Below, piece after piece: positions 17,945 through 25,345 of a stretch of DNA of 64,000 nt. The translations under genes and the position numbers were made by a program. Origin of the DNA: Nocardioides sp. S-1144 (GTDB lineage: Bacteria > Actinomycetota > Actinomycetes > Propionibacteriales > Nocardioidaceae); contig NZ_CP040695.2 of the NCBI RefSeq assembly GCF_005954645.2, positions 3,410,001-3,474,000 of the forward strand. Direction: 5' to 3'. Position 1 is the first letter of the stretch. Every line of letters starts with the position of its first letter. Below the pieces are notes generated by a model. The model was not told where the DNA came from. It worked only from the letters and a program-made list of their open reading frames with translations, and searched no databases.

Positions 17945-18200
17945 GTGCCCGCCCCGCTCCCCGCCCCGCTGCCAGCCCCGCTGCCCGTCCCGTCCGCCGA
18001 GCCGTCCCTGGCCAGACTCGCCGACGTCGCGCGGTGGTGGCGGGGCGACGCCGCGGGCCTCGCCCCGGGTCGCGGCAGCACCGGCGTCCTCGTGGCCGCC
18101 GCCGTGGACTGCCTCGTCGGCGGGGTCGACTCTCCCACGCTGCGAAGACCTCCGAGGAGGCGTTCGGGGTCTGGCGGGCCAGCCGCCGACGAGTCCCGCC
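17945..18200 (+). CDS. Possible small degenerate ORF
   Basis: In the 435-bp gap between the phosphoesterase and the membrane protein gene, GTG 17945 opens a frame with strong GC3 bias for about 65 codons (LADVARWWRGDAAGLAPG, CLVGGVDSPTL). Near 18138 the bias moves to the next frame (KTSEEAFGVWR), as if a small gene of 80-90 codons carried a one-base frameshift. No family is recognised and no clear ribosome site is seen. It could be chance in high-GC DNA. The rest of the gap shows nothing clear. Confidence 0.25.
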
Positions 18201-18221
18201 GGCACCACCGGCCGGACGAGC

Positions 18222-19091
18222 TCAGTCGTCGGACCCGAGGGCCGACGCGACGGCCTCGAGGTACTCCTGCTCCGTCACCGGCACGAGGCGGTTGAGCGGC
18301 ACGCCCAGCAGCGGCGCCGACAGCGAGAGCAGCGACCACTCGTCCTCGTAGCGCACCGCCATGGCCCCGCCCATCACCTGGCCCTCGGCGGTGTCGAGGA
18401 GCATCCCGACCATCCGGAGCTCGTCGGCCCCGTAGACGTCCGCCTGCTGCTCGAGCGTCTCGGCGAAGGCCGCCTCGGACCGGTCGAGCTCGTCGACCCG
18501 CACCGCGGACAGCTCCGACAGCGGCTCGGGCGACAGCTCGTCGACCAGCTCCTCGGCGGTCACGTCGTCGCCCAGGGACGTCGTCGCGGCCTGGTCGCGC
18601 TCGGGGGCGAGGACGTTGCGGACCAGTGTGCGCAGCTCCACCGCGATCTCGCCGCGTCGCACGTCCTCGTTGATCTCGTCGTAGCCGTCGGACGCCCCGG
18701 GCAGCCAGGTGCTGAACGACACGGCCCTGATCCGCTCGGCCTGCGCCTCGTAGGACCACCCCGCCACGACGGGCTCGACCGCGAAGGCCTCCGCGGCCTC
18801 CCCGCCCTCCCCGGCGGCCAGGCGGTCGACCATGAAGGTCACCGCCTCCGCCGGTGAGTCGAAGCCCCGCTCGGTGCCCCCGTCGGAGCCGCCGTCGGAG
18901 CCGCCCGCGTCGCCGTCGGAGCCGCCCTCGTCGTCGCCGCCGACGAGCACGACCACCAGCGCGACCACCGCGGCGAGGGCCACCACGGCAGCCAGGGCGG
19001 CCACCACCCACGGCGCCCGCGTCGGACGGCCGGCGCCCGGGGGCGGTGGTGGCGAGGCGGGCGGCTGGGCGGGGGCGTGGGGGTCGGACAC
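18222..19091 (-). CDS. Membrane-anchored extracytoplasmic protein of unknown function
   Basis: The 289-aa product has a Pro-rich cytoplasmic N-terminus, one transmembrane helix (residues about 28-50), an Asp/Gly/Ser-rich linker encoded by imperfect repeats, and an acidic helical outer domain. The GTG at 19091 has AGGAG 7 nt upstream. The layout resembles actinobacterial DUF4878-type or lipoprotein-like secreted proteins, but no specific family motif is certain. Confidence 0.6.
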   Translation of the reverse strand: MSDPHAPAQPPASPPPPPGAGRPTRAPWVVAALAAVVALAAVVALVVVLVGGDDEGGSDGDAGGSDGGSDGGTERGFDSPAEAVTFMVDRLAAGEGGEAAEAFAVEPVVAGWSYEAQAERIRAVSFSTWLPGASDGYDEINEDVRRGEIAVELRTLVRNVLAPERDQAATTSLGDDVTAEELVDELSPEPLSELSAVRVDELDRSEAAFAETLEQQADVYGADELRMVGMLLDTAEGQVMGGAMAVRYEDEWSLLSLSAPLLGVPLNRLVPVTEQEYLEAVASALGSDD

Positions 19092-19217
19092 GGAACGGCT
19101 CCTGTCGTGGGCTGCGTGGCCCGGCGACGCGGTCACGGCGACGGCGGCGCCGGGCACCACCTGCCTGCCCCGTGACCGCGGGGGGCAAACGGGCCCGGCA
19201 CCGAGGCCCGGAACGAC

Positions 19218-19249
19218 GGAACCGCAGGCCGGGAGCGGCCTGCGGTTCC
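19218..19249 (-). terminator. Hairpin terminator downstream of tRNA-Ala
   Basis: A perfect 13-bp stem (GGAACCGCAGGCC and its complement) has a six-base loop, 12 bp past the tRNA 3' end on the same strand. Confidence 0.78.
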
Positions 19250-19257
19250 GGTGGATC

Positions 19258-19333
<76 letters not shown>

Positions 19334-19399
19334 GGTGCGTCGTGCGACGCGGTGGCAAACGTTAGCACCGCCCCCGCGGCGCTCCGAATCGGGTGCCGG

Positions 19400-20305
19400 T
19401 CAGTCGCCGGAGGCGCGACGCTCGGCGGCCGAGCGCTCGGTGCTGCGCGAGGCCTCGCGGGCCTGGTCGGCCTCGCGGGCGATGGCGGAGTCGACGGCGC
19501 TGCGACCGGAGGTCCAGACGCCGGTCGAGTCGAGGTCGATGGTGCGCACCGTCCGGCGCGCGGCCTGCTCCTTGCCGACGTAGGTCGGGAGCGTGGTCGG
19601 GACCGGGTCCCAGCCGCCCGAGGCCGGCGCGGCGGCCGGCGGGGCGGGCTGCGGCTCGGGAGCGCCGTCGGTGGGGACGACGGGCGCGGGCGCCGGCTCC
19701 TCGTCGAGGACCACGGAGAACTCCTCGGTGTGCGGGCCGTCGTCGTCGGCGACGGGCTCCTCGACGCTCGGCGTCACGGGCAGCCGGGTGGCGGGGGCGT
19801 CGACCGCCCGCTCCTGCTTGACCATGAGCCGGCAGGCGACCAGCCAGGCGACCAGGACGGCGCCCGGCGCGGCGAGGGCGACCCAGGCGACCTGGCCGAG
19901 CGCGGCCAGGACGCCGACGACGACGCCGGCGAGCAGGATCGCGAGGACGACGCGGAGGCGGCGTCGCGCGGCACGGCGGGCCGCGGCGCGCCGGACGGCG
20001 ACCGGTCGCGCGGAGCCGGTCGCGCCCGCGGGCTCGACCTTCTCCGGCTCGACCCGCGCCGGCTCGATCGGCGTGGCCCTCCCGACCGGTGCGGTGGCGG
20101 TGGCCGCGGGACGGCCGGGCGTCACCACCAGGCGCGCGGTCTTGCGGTCGACGGGCTCACGCCGTGCCAGCACCCGCATCCGCTCGGAGAAGCCCTCGAC
20201 CGACCGCGAGGAAGCACTCTCCTCGTGGTGGCGGAGCGCCTTGGGGATCAGGTAGACGGCCCAGGCCACTGCCAGGGCGACGAAGATCAACGCGCTCAGG
20301 TCCAC
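19400..20305 (-). CDS. Divisome membrane protein SepX/GlpR family
   Basis: The 301-aa product starts VDLSALIFVALAVAWAVYLIPKALRHH, an N-terminal helix, then a linker, a basic stretch, two central helices (about residues 120-165), and a long disordered tail ending in Glu/Arg-rich sequence. This is the architecture of SepX of Streptomyces and GlpR of Corynebacterium, membrane receptors that recruit FtsZ-associated Glp. It lies five genes from the MoeA-like Glp (22024-23280), the usual actinobacterial neighbourhood, which supports the call more than primary motifs do. Confidence 0.75.
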   Translation of the reverse strand: MDLSALIFVALAVAWAVYLIPKALRHHEESASSRSVEGFSERMRVLARREPVDRKTARLVVTPGRPAATATAPVGRATPIEPARVEPEKVEPAGATGSARPVAVRRAAARRAARRRLRVVLAILLAGVVVGVLAALGQVAWVALAAPGAVLVAWLVACRLMVKQERAVDAPATRLPVTPSVEEPVADDDGPHTEEFSVVLDEEPAPAPVVPTDGAPEPQPAPPAAAPASGGWDPVPTTLPTYVGKEQAARRTVRTIDLDSTGVWTSGRSAVDSAIAREADQAREASRSTERSAAERRASGD

Positions 20306-20395
20306 GTCCTGAGGTTAGGAGCGATACCGCACGGTCGGTCGGACGTCCAGGCGTGTGTCGCACATTGCTGGTGTGACGCGTGGGACTCATCCGCC

Positions 20396-20440
20396 CCGCC
20401 GAGTCGGCGTTCCCGCTCAGTCCGAACGCCGACTCGGCGG
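20396..20440 (-). terminator. Long perfect inverted repeat, terminator of RimJ-like gene
   Basis: A 17-bp perfect stem with an 11-base loop lies just past the acetyltransferase stop. Its core GCCGACTCGGCG recurs a third time inside the last codons of that gene (20462-20473), so the palindrome seems to have been duplicated. Confidence 0.72.
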
Positions 20441-20455
20441 CTCCGGACTTCACCT

Positions 20456-21013
20456 TCACGCCGACTCGGCGTCGTCGAGGCGGCGCAGCAGGCCGAGCGG
20501 CACCTCCTCCCTGGTGATGCCGTAGAGCCGGTGGTCGCGCCACTCGCCGTCGATGTGCAGGTAGCGCGGGGCGTAGCCGACCTCGCGGATGTCGAGCTTC
20601 TCGACGACGCGCAGCGAGTTGGAGTTCTCGGGCCGGATCGCGATCTCGATGCGGTGCAGCCCGGCGGTCTCGAAGCAGTGGTCGACGGCCATCGCCACGG
20701 CGCGGGGCATCACGCCGCGCCCGGCGAAGTCGCGGTCGAGCCAGTAGCCGATCGAGGCGAACTGCGCGGAGCCGCGGACGACGTTGTTGACGGTCAGCTG
20801 CCCGGCGAAGCGGCCGTCGACCTCGATCGCGAACGGGAGCGTCGTCCCCTGCGCCGCCGAGCGCCGCAGCCGCCGCACCAGCCGGCGGAACGTGACCGGG
20901 CGCGACGGGGCACCGGGGGGCGCGGTGGCGTCCCACGGGACCAGCCACGCGGTGTTGCGGCGGCGGGCGTCGCGCCACGCGGCGACGTCGCCGCGACGCA
21001 GCGGGCGCAGCAC
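20456..21013 (-). CDS. RimJ/RimL-type GNAT acetyltransferase
   Basis: The product matches Gcn5-related N-acetyltransferases of the RimJ type. The acetyl-CoA loop region FASIGYWLDRDFAGRGVMPRA and the C-terminal RIEIAIRPENSNSLRVVEKL are characteristic. Family members acetylate ribosomal protein N-termini or small amines. The GTG at 21013 gives 185 aa; similarity-like sequence (WPATLSSG) continues upstream to the MogA stop without an ATG or GTG, so the true start may be a rare codon there. It is same-stranded and 53 bp after MogA. Confidence 0.8.
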   Translation of the reverse strand: MLRPLRRGDVAAWRDARRRNTAWLVPWDATAPPGAPSRPVTFRRLVRRLRRSAAQGTTLPFAIEVDGRFAGQLTVNNVVRGSAQFASIGYWLDRDFAGRGVMPRAVAMAVDHCFETAGLHRIEIAIRPENSNSLRVVEKLDIREVGYAPRYLHIDGEWRDHRLYGITREEVPLGLLRRLDDAESA

Positions 21014-21066
21014 GACGACGGGCGAGGTGCCCGACGACAGCGTCGCCGGCCAGCCGGCCGCGCGGC

Positions 21067-21543
21067 TCAGTGGTCGCTCCCGACGACCTGCTCGACGGCG
21101 TGCACCAGGATCGGCGCCAGCACCGCGAGACCGTCCTTCACGCCCCCGCGCGAGCCCGGCAGGTTGACCACCAGGCAGTCGCCGACCACGCCGGCCAGGC
21201 CGCGCGACAGCACCGCCGTCGGGACGCCGGCCGCGGCGCCGGCCGCCCGGATCGCCTCGGCGATGCCCGGCACCTCGCGGTCCAGCAGCGCGGCGGTCTG
21301 CTCCGGCGTGCGGTCGGTCGGGGTCAGGCCGGTGCCGCCGGTGGTGAGCACCACCCGCGCTCCCCCGTCGACGGCGGCACGGATCGCGGCGCCCACCGGG
21401 TCGCCGTCCGGGACCACGACCGGTGCGTCGACCACGAAGCCGAGCCCGCGCAGGGCCTCGACGATGAGCGGGCCGGTCTCGTCGGCGTACACCCCCGCGG
21501 CGGCCCGGTTGGAGGCGACGACGACCTCACCGCGCAGGCTCAC
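21067..21543 (-). CDS. MogA/MoaB-family molybdenum cofactor protein
   Basis: The 158-aa MoCF-binding fold carries LTTGGTGLTPTDRTPE, the conserved adenylyl/molybdopterin-binding loop, and CLVVNLPGSRGGVKD. Such proteins adenylylate molybdopterin before metal insertion. GTG 21543 overlaps the moaC stop by 4 bp. It forms a unit with moaC and the MoeA-like gene upstream. Confidence 0.85.
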   Translation of the reverse strand: MSLRGEVVVASNRAAAGVYADETGPLIVEALRGLGFVVDAPVVVPDGDPVGAAIRAAVDGGARVVLTTGGTGLTPTDRTPEQTAALLDREVPGIAEAIRAAGAAAGVPTAVLSRGLAGVVGDCLVVNLPGSRGGVKDGLAVLAPILVHAVEQVVGSDH

Positions 21544-22016
21544 CGGTCGCCCCGCTCGAAGTCGCCGCTCTTGCCGCCGGTCTTGGTCTCGATCCGCACG
21601 TCGGTGATGACCGCGGCCTTGTCGACGGCCTTGACCATGTCGACGACGGTCAGCGCAGCGACCGCGACGGCGGTCAGCGCCTCCATCTCCACGCCGGTGC
21701 GGTCGGTGGTGCGGACGGCGGCGGTGATGTCGACCGACGCCGCGCCGACGACGAGGTCGAGGCTCACCGACGACAGCGCCAGCGGGTGGCACAGCGGAAT
21801 CAGGGACGAGGTCTGCTTGGCCCCCATGATCCCGGCGAGCCGCGCGACGGCGAGCGCGTCGCCCTTCGGCACGCCCTCGGCGTTCAGCAGCGCGACGACG
21901 GCCGGCGAGACGAGCACCCGGCCCGACGCGGTGGCGGTGCGGGCGGTGACGTCCTTGGCCGACACGTCGACCATCCGGGCGGCGCCGTGCTCGTCGACGT
22001 GGGTCAGCCTGTCCAT
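21540..22016 (-). CDS. moaC: Cyclic pyranopterin monophosphate synthase MoaC
   Basis: The 158-aa product has the MoaC signature KQTSSLIPLCHPLALSSV and the C-terminal DMVKAVDKAAVITDV, with the active-site Lys residues. It converts 3',8-cyclo-7,8-dihydro-GTP to cPMP with MoaA, which is not in the window. It overlaps mogA by 4 bp and lies 7 bp after the MoeA-like gene. Confidence 0.92.
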   Translation of the reverse strand: MDRLTHVDEHGAARMVDVSAKDVTARTATASGRVLVSPAVVALLNAEGVPKGDALAVARLAGIMGAKQTSSLIPLCHPLALSSVSLDLVVGAASVDITAAVRTTDRTGVEMEALTAVAVAALTVVDMVKAVDKAAVITDVRIETKTGGKSGDFERGDR

Positions 22017-22023
22017 GGTGTCC

Positions 22024-23280
22024 TCAGTCCTGGTCGAGCCGGATCACGGTGACCCGCTCGCCGGCGGCGACGGCGGTGACGTCCTCGGGGACGACGATCA
22101 GCGCGTCGGACGCCGCGAGGTCGCCCACCAGGTGCGAGCCCGACCCGCCGACCGGCTCGACCTCGGTGACCGTCGTGCCGTCGGGGCCGACGGTCACGAC
22201 GCCGCGCAGGAACTGCCGGCGTCCGGGGGGTGAGGTGACGGCGTGCGTGAGCCGGGCCGTCACCGGGCGTCGCGTCTCCGGGGTCAGGCCCAGCATCCGG
22301 CGCAGGGCCGGGCGGACGAACACCTCGAAGGACAGGTAGGACGACACCGGGTTGCCCGGCAGCGCGAAGAACGGCACCCGGCGCCCCGGGTCGTCGGGGC
22401 TGACGAGGTGGCCGAAGCCCTGCGGCTTGCCGGGCTGCATCGCGAGCCCGCCGAACCACACGGTGCCGACGCTCAGCAGCGCCTCCTTGACGACGTCGTA
22501 GTCGCCCATCGAGATGCCGCCGGAGGTCACCACGACGTCGGTCTCGGGGAGCCGCTCGGCGAGGGCGTCGAGGAAGGCCTGGGGCCGGTCGGGGACCAGG
22601 CCGACGCGGGAGGCGACGCCGCCGGCGCGGCGCACTGAGCCGGAGAGCAGGTAGGAGTTGCCGTCGTAGATCGAGTCGGCGTCGAGCTCCTCGCCCGGGT
22701 CGCGCAGCTCGGAGCCGGTGGACACGACGAGCACCCGCGGGCGCGGGCGCACCAGCACGCTCGGGCGTCCGAGCGAGGCGAGCAGGCCCAGGTGGCGCGG
22801 CCCGAGCGCGGTGCCGGCCTCCACGACCAGGTCGCCCGTGGCGACGTCCTCGCCGGCGAAGCGGACGTGCTGGCGCGGGGCGGCGGCCCGGGTGATCGTG
22901 ACCTCGGTGGCGCCGCGGTCGGTCCACTCGTAGGGGACGACGGTGTCGGCGCCGGCCGGCATCGGGGCCCCGGTCATGATCTTCGCCGCCGAGCCGGGCG
23001 GCAGGTCGTGGACGCCGGACTCGGCCTGGCCGGCGCCGATCTCGCCGATCACCGGCAGCGTCACCGGGGCCCGGTCGGCCGCGGCGGCGACGTCCGCGCT
23101 GTGCACGGCGTAGCCGTCCATGGCGGAGTTGTCGAAGCGCGGCAGTCGGATCGTGGCGACGACGTCCTCGGCCGCGGCGAGGTCGAGGGCGTCGAGCAGC
23201 GGGAGCTCGACGGCGGGCGACGGGGTGGTCGCGGCCAGGATCGACGCGAGGTGCTCGTCGACCGAGCGCAGGTCAGGCAT
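22024..23280 (-). CDS. glp: Gephyrin-like molybdotransferase Glp (MoeA family)
   Basis: The 418-aa product is a full MoeA: RFDNSAMDGYAV, KIMTGAPMPAGADTVVPYE, the molybdate/MPT domain TSGGISMGDYDVVKE and PGNPVSS. MoeA inserts molybdate into adenylylated molybdopterin. In actinobacteria the paralog in this neighbourhood (galU, moaC, SepX/GlpR, 5-FCL) is the one named Glp, which binds FtsZ and the receptor GlpR. The start MPDLRSVDEHL overlaps the galU end by 8 bp. The division role is inferred from synteny. Confidence 0.85.
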   Translation of the reverse strand: MPDLRSVDEHLASILAATTPSPAVELPLLDALDLAAAEDVVATIRLPRFDNSAMDGYAVHSADVAAAADRAPVTLPVIGEIGAGQAESGVHDLPPGSAAKIMTGAPMPAGADTVVPYEWTDRGATEVTITRAAAPRQHVRFAGEDVATGDLVVEAGTALGPRHLGLLASLGRPSVLVRPRPRVLVVSTGSELRDPGEELDADSIYDGNSYLLSGSVRRAGGVASRVGLVPDRPQAFLDALAERLPETDVVVTSGGISMGDYDVVKEALLSVGTVWFGGLAMQPGKPQGFGHLVSPDDPGRRVPFFALPGNPVSSYLSFEVFVRPALRRMLGLTPETRRPVTARLTHAVTSPPGRRQFLRGVVTVGPDGTTVTEVEPVGGSGSHLVGDLAASDALIVVPEDVTAVAAGERVTVIRLDQD

Positions 23281-24664
23281 CCGACCCGGTCGACCCGAGC
23301 ACCGCACCGGCGTCGATCCGCTCGGGGCTGGTGGCGCTCAGCTCGACGTCGCCGACCACCTGGACCCCGCGGCCGAAGGTCACGTCGCCGTCGACACGGA
23401 GCGAGGAGGCCTTCACCAGCGAGGGCGCGCCCTCGGGGAAGCGCTTGTCGAACTCGCCGACGAGCTTGTAGACCTCGGCGTCGAGGTCGACGAACGGGAT
23501 CTCCGGGGCGACCTGGTCGAGCACGAAGTCGGTCCCGACCGCGTAGACGTCGGAGCGCAGCACCAGCAGGTCGTTGGTCGTCTTGACCGGCACGAACCGG
23601 TCGCGGCCGACCTCGATCAGCTGCGAGCCCTCGAAGACCTCGATCGCCGCGCCCATCGCCGTCTCGACCTGGATCACCCGCGGCGTGCTGGGGTCGCCGG
23701 GGTCGACGGTCTTGACGTTGCGGATCAGCGGCAGCCCCAGGATCCCCTGGCGGACGTCGAGCGCCTGCTTCATCGCGCCGAGGTCGAACCAGAGGTTGTT
23801 GGTCGAGCAGAACCGGTGCCGGTCGAGGTCGGCGAGGGCGGCGCGGTCGGCGTCGGGGGTCTGCGCGGTCTCGCGCAGCACGATCCGGCCGTCGGAACGG
23901 CGGCGCGCGAAGTGCCCGCCCTTGCGGTCCGACGGCGTGCGGCGCACGGCCTCGATCGCGAACGGCGCCCCGCCGGAGGCGAACCAGCCGGCGACCCGCG
24001 GGTCCGGTACGGCGCCCAGGTTGTCGGAGTTGGAGACGAAGACGTGGCGGTAGCCGCGCTCGAGGAGCAGGTCGATCAGGCCGGTGCCCCGCATCGCGGT
24101 GTAGAGGTCGCCGTGACCCGGCGGACACCACTCGAGGTCGGGGTCGGCCGGCCAGCCGACCGGGCTGAGGTCCTTCTCGAGCAGCTTCGGCACCTTGTTC
24201 TGGAGGAACTCCAGCGGCAGGCCGTCGACGGCGAGGTCGTCGTAGCGCGCGAGCGCGGCCATCGTGTCGGCGGAGGTGCGGAAGGAGTTCATGAAGATCA
24301 GCGGCAGCGGCGCGTCGTGCTGCTCGCGCAGGTGCAGCACCTGGCGCGCGATGACGTCGAGGAACGACCGGCCGCGGCCCACGCACAGCAGCGACTTGGC
24401 GCGGTCCATGCCCATCGAGGTGCCGAGGCCGCCGTTCAGCTTGATGACGGCGGTGTGCCGGATCGCCTCCGCGGCGGTGGCGTCGTCGACCTCGACGTCG
24501 GCCAGCGACGGCATGTCGACCGGGTCGATGGTGGCCTCCGGCACCATCCCGGTCTCGCCGTGCTCGAGGAGCCGGAAGTAGTGGGAGAAGGTGTCGATCG
24601 CGACCTCGTCGACACCGGCGTCGGCCATCTTGGCTCGCGCCCGCTTCAGTGCAGGACTACCCAT
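23273..24664 (-). CDS. UTP--glucose-1-phosphate uridylyltransferase (UDPGP family)
   Basis: The 463-aa product belongs to the eukaryote-like UGP family rather than the short bacterial GalU type. It has the nucleotide-binding loop KLNGGLGTSMGMDRAKSL, the UTP/sugar segments WCPPGHGDLY and VSNSDNLGA, and a C-terminal beta-helix region. It makes UDP-glucose for cell-wall glycans and trehalose. It is the first gene of the minus-strand run galU-glp-moaC-mogA-rimJ-sepX. Only 23 bp separate it from the divergent 5-FCL gene. Confidence 0.9.
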   Translation of the reverse strand: MGSPALKRARAKMADAGVDEVAIDTFSHYFRLLEHGETGMVPEATIDPVDMPSLADVEVDDATAAEAIRHTAVIKLNGGLGTSMGMDRAKSLLCVGRGRSFLDVIARQVLHLREQHDAPLPLIFMNSFRTSADTMAALARYDDLAVDGLPLEFLQNKVPKLLEKDLSPVGWPADPDLEWCPPGHGDLYTAMRGTGLIDLLLERGYRHVFVSNSDNLGAVPDPRVAGWFASGGAPFAIEAVRRTPSDRKGGHFARRRSDGRIVLRETAQTPDADRAALADLDRHRFCSTNNLWFDLGAMKQALDVRQGILGLPLIRNVKTVDPGDPSTPRVIQVETAMGAAIEVFEGSQLIEVGRDRFVPVKTTNDLLVLRSDVYAVGTDFVLDQVAPEIPFVDLDAEVYKLVGEFDKRFPEGAPSLVKASSLRVDGDVTFGRGVQVVGDVELSATSPERIDAGAVLGSTGSDA

Positions 24665-24687
24665 GACACCGAGCCTAGGCTCATCGG

Positions 24688-25338
24688 GTGGCCCCCGCAC
24701 ATCCGCCCGCACATCCGCCCGCACCGGCGCCCGGCCCGTCCCCCGCCAAGGTCGCCCTCCGCGACCAGGTCCTGACCGCCCGGAACCGCCTGACCCCCGC
24801 CGAGGTCGGGGCCCACGCGCGGGCCCTCGCCGAGCACGTCCTGGCCGCGCCCGAGGTCCGTCGGGCCGCCACCGTGGCGGCCTACGTCTCGGTCGGCACC
24901 GAGCCCGGCACCGGCCTGCTCCTCGACGCGCTGCTCGCCGCCGGCCGGCGGGTGGTGCTGCCGGTGCTGCTCCCCGACGGCGACCTGGACTGGGCCGTGC
25001 ACACCGGCGCACCGGGCGGGCTGGCCCCGGCCCGCCGCGGGCTGCTCGAGCCGACGTCCGAGCGGCTCGGCGTCGACGCGGTCGCGACGGCCGACGTCGT
25101 GCTCGTGCCCGGCCTGGCCGTCTCGGCGACCGGCCTGCGGATGGGCCGCGGGGGCGGCTCCTACGACCGGGCCCTGGGCCGCGTCCCCCTCGGCACCCTC
25201 ACCTGCGTGCTGCTGTACGACGAGGAGACCGACCGCGCCGTCCCGGTCGAACCCCACGACCGGCCGGTGACCGCCGCCGCCACCCCCGCCGGGCTGCGCC
25301 GCTTCGCCCCGACCGGCCCGGGCGGCCCGGGCCGCTAG
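24688..25338 (+). CDS. 5-formyltetrahydrofolate cyclo-ligase
   Basis: The 216-aa product carries the family ATP/Mg motif GLRMGRGGGSYDRAL and the N-terminal KVALRDQVLTARNRL. It converts 5-formyl-THF to 5,10-methenyl-THF. The Pro/Ala-rich first 18 residues begin at GTG 24688 with no Shine-Dalgarno, and the 23-bp intergenic region leaves little room for a leader, so a leaderless transcript is likely. Confidence 0.9.
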   Translation: MAPAHPPAHPPAPAPGPSPAKVALRDQVLTARNRLTPAEVGAHARALAEHVLAAPEVRRAATVAAYVSVGTEPGTGLLLDALLAAGRRVVLPVLLPDGDLDWAVHTGAPGGLAPARRGLLEPTSERLGVDAVATADVVLVPGLAVSATGLRMGRGGGSYDRALGRVPLGTLTCVLLYDEETDRAVPVEPHDRPVTAAATPAGLRRFAPTGPGGPGR

Positions 25339-25345
25339 CGCGCCG

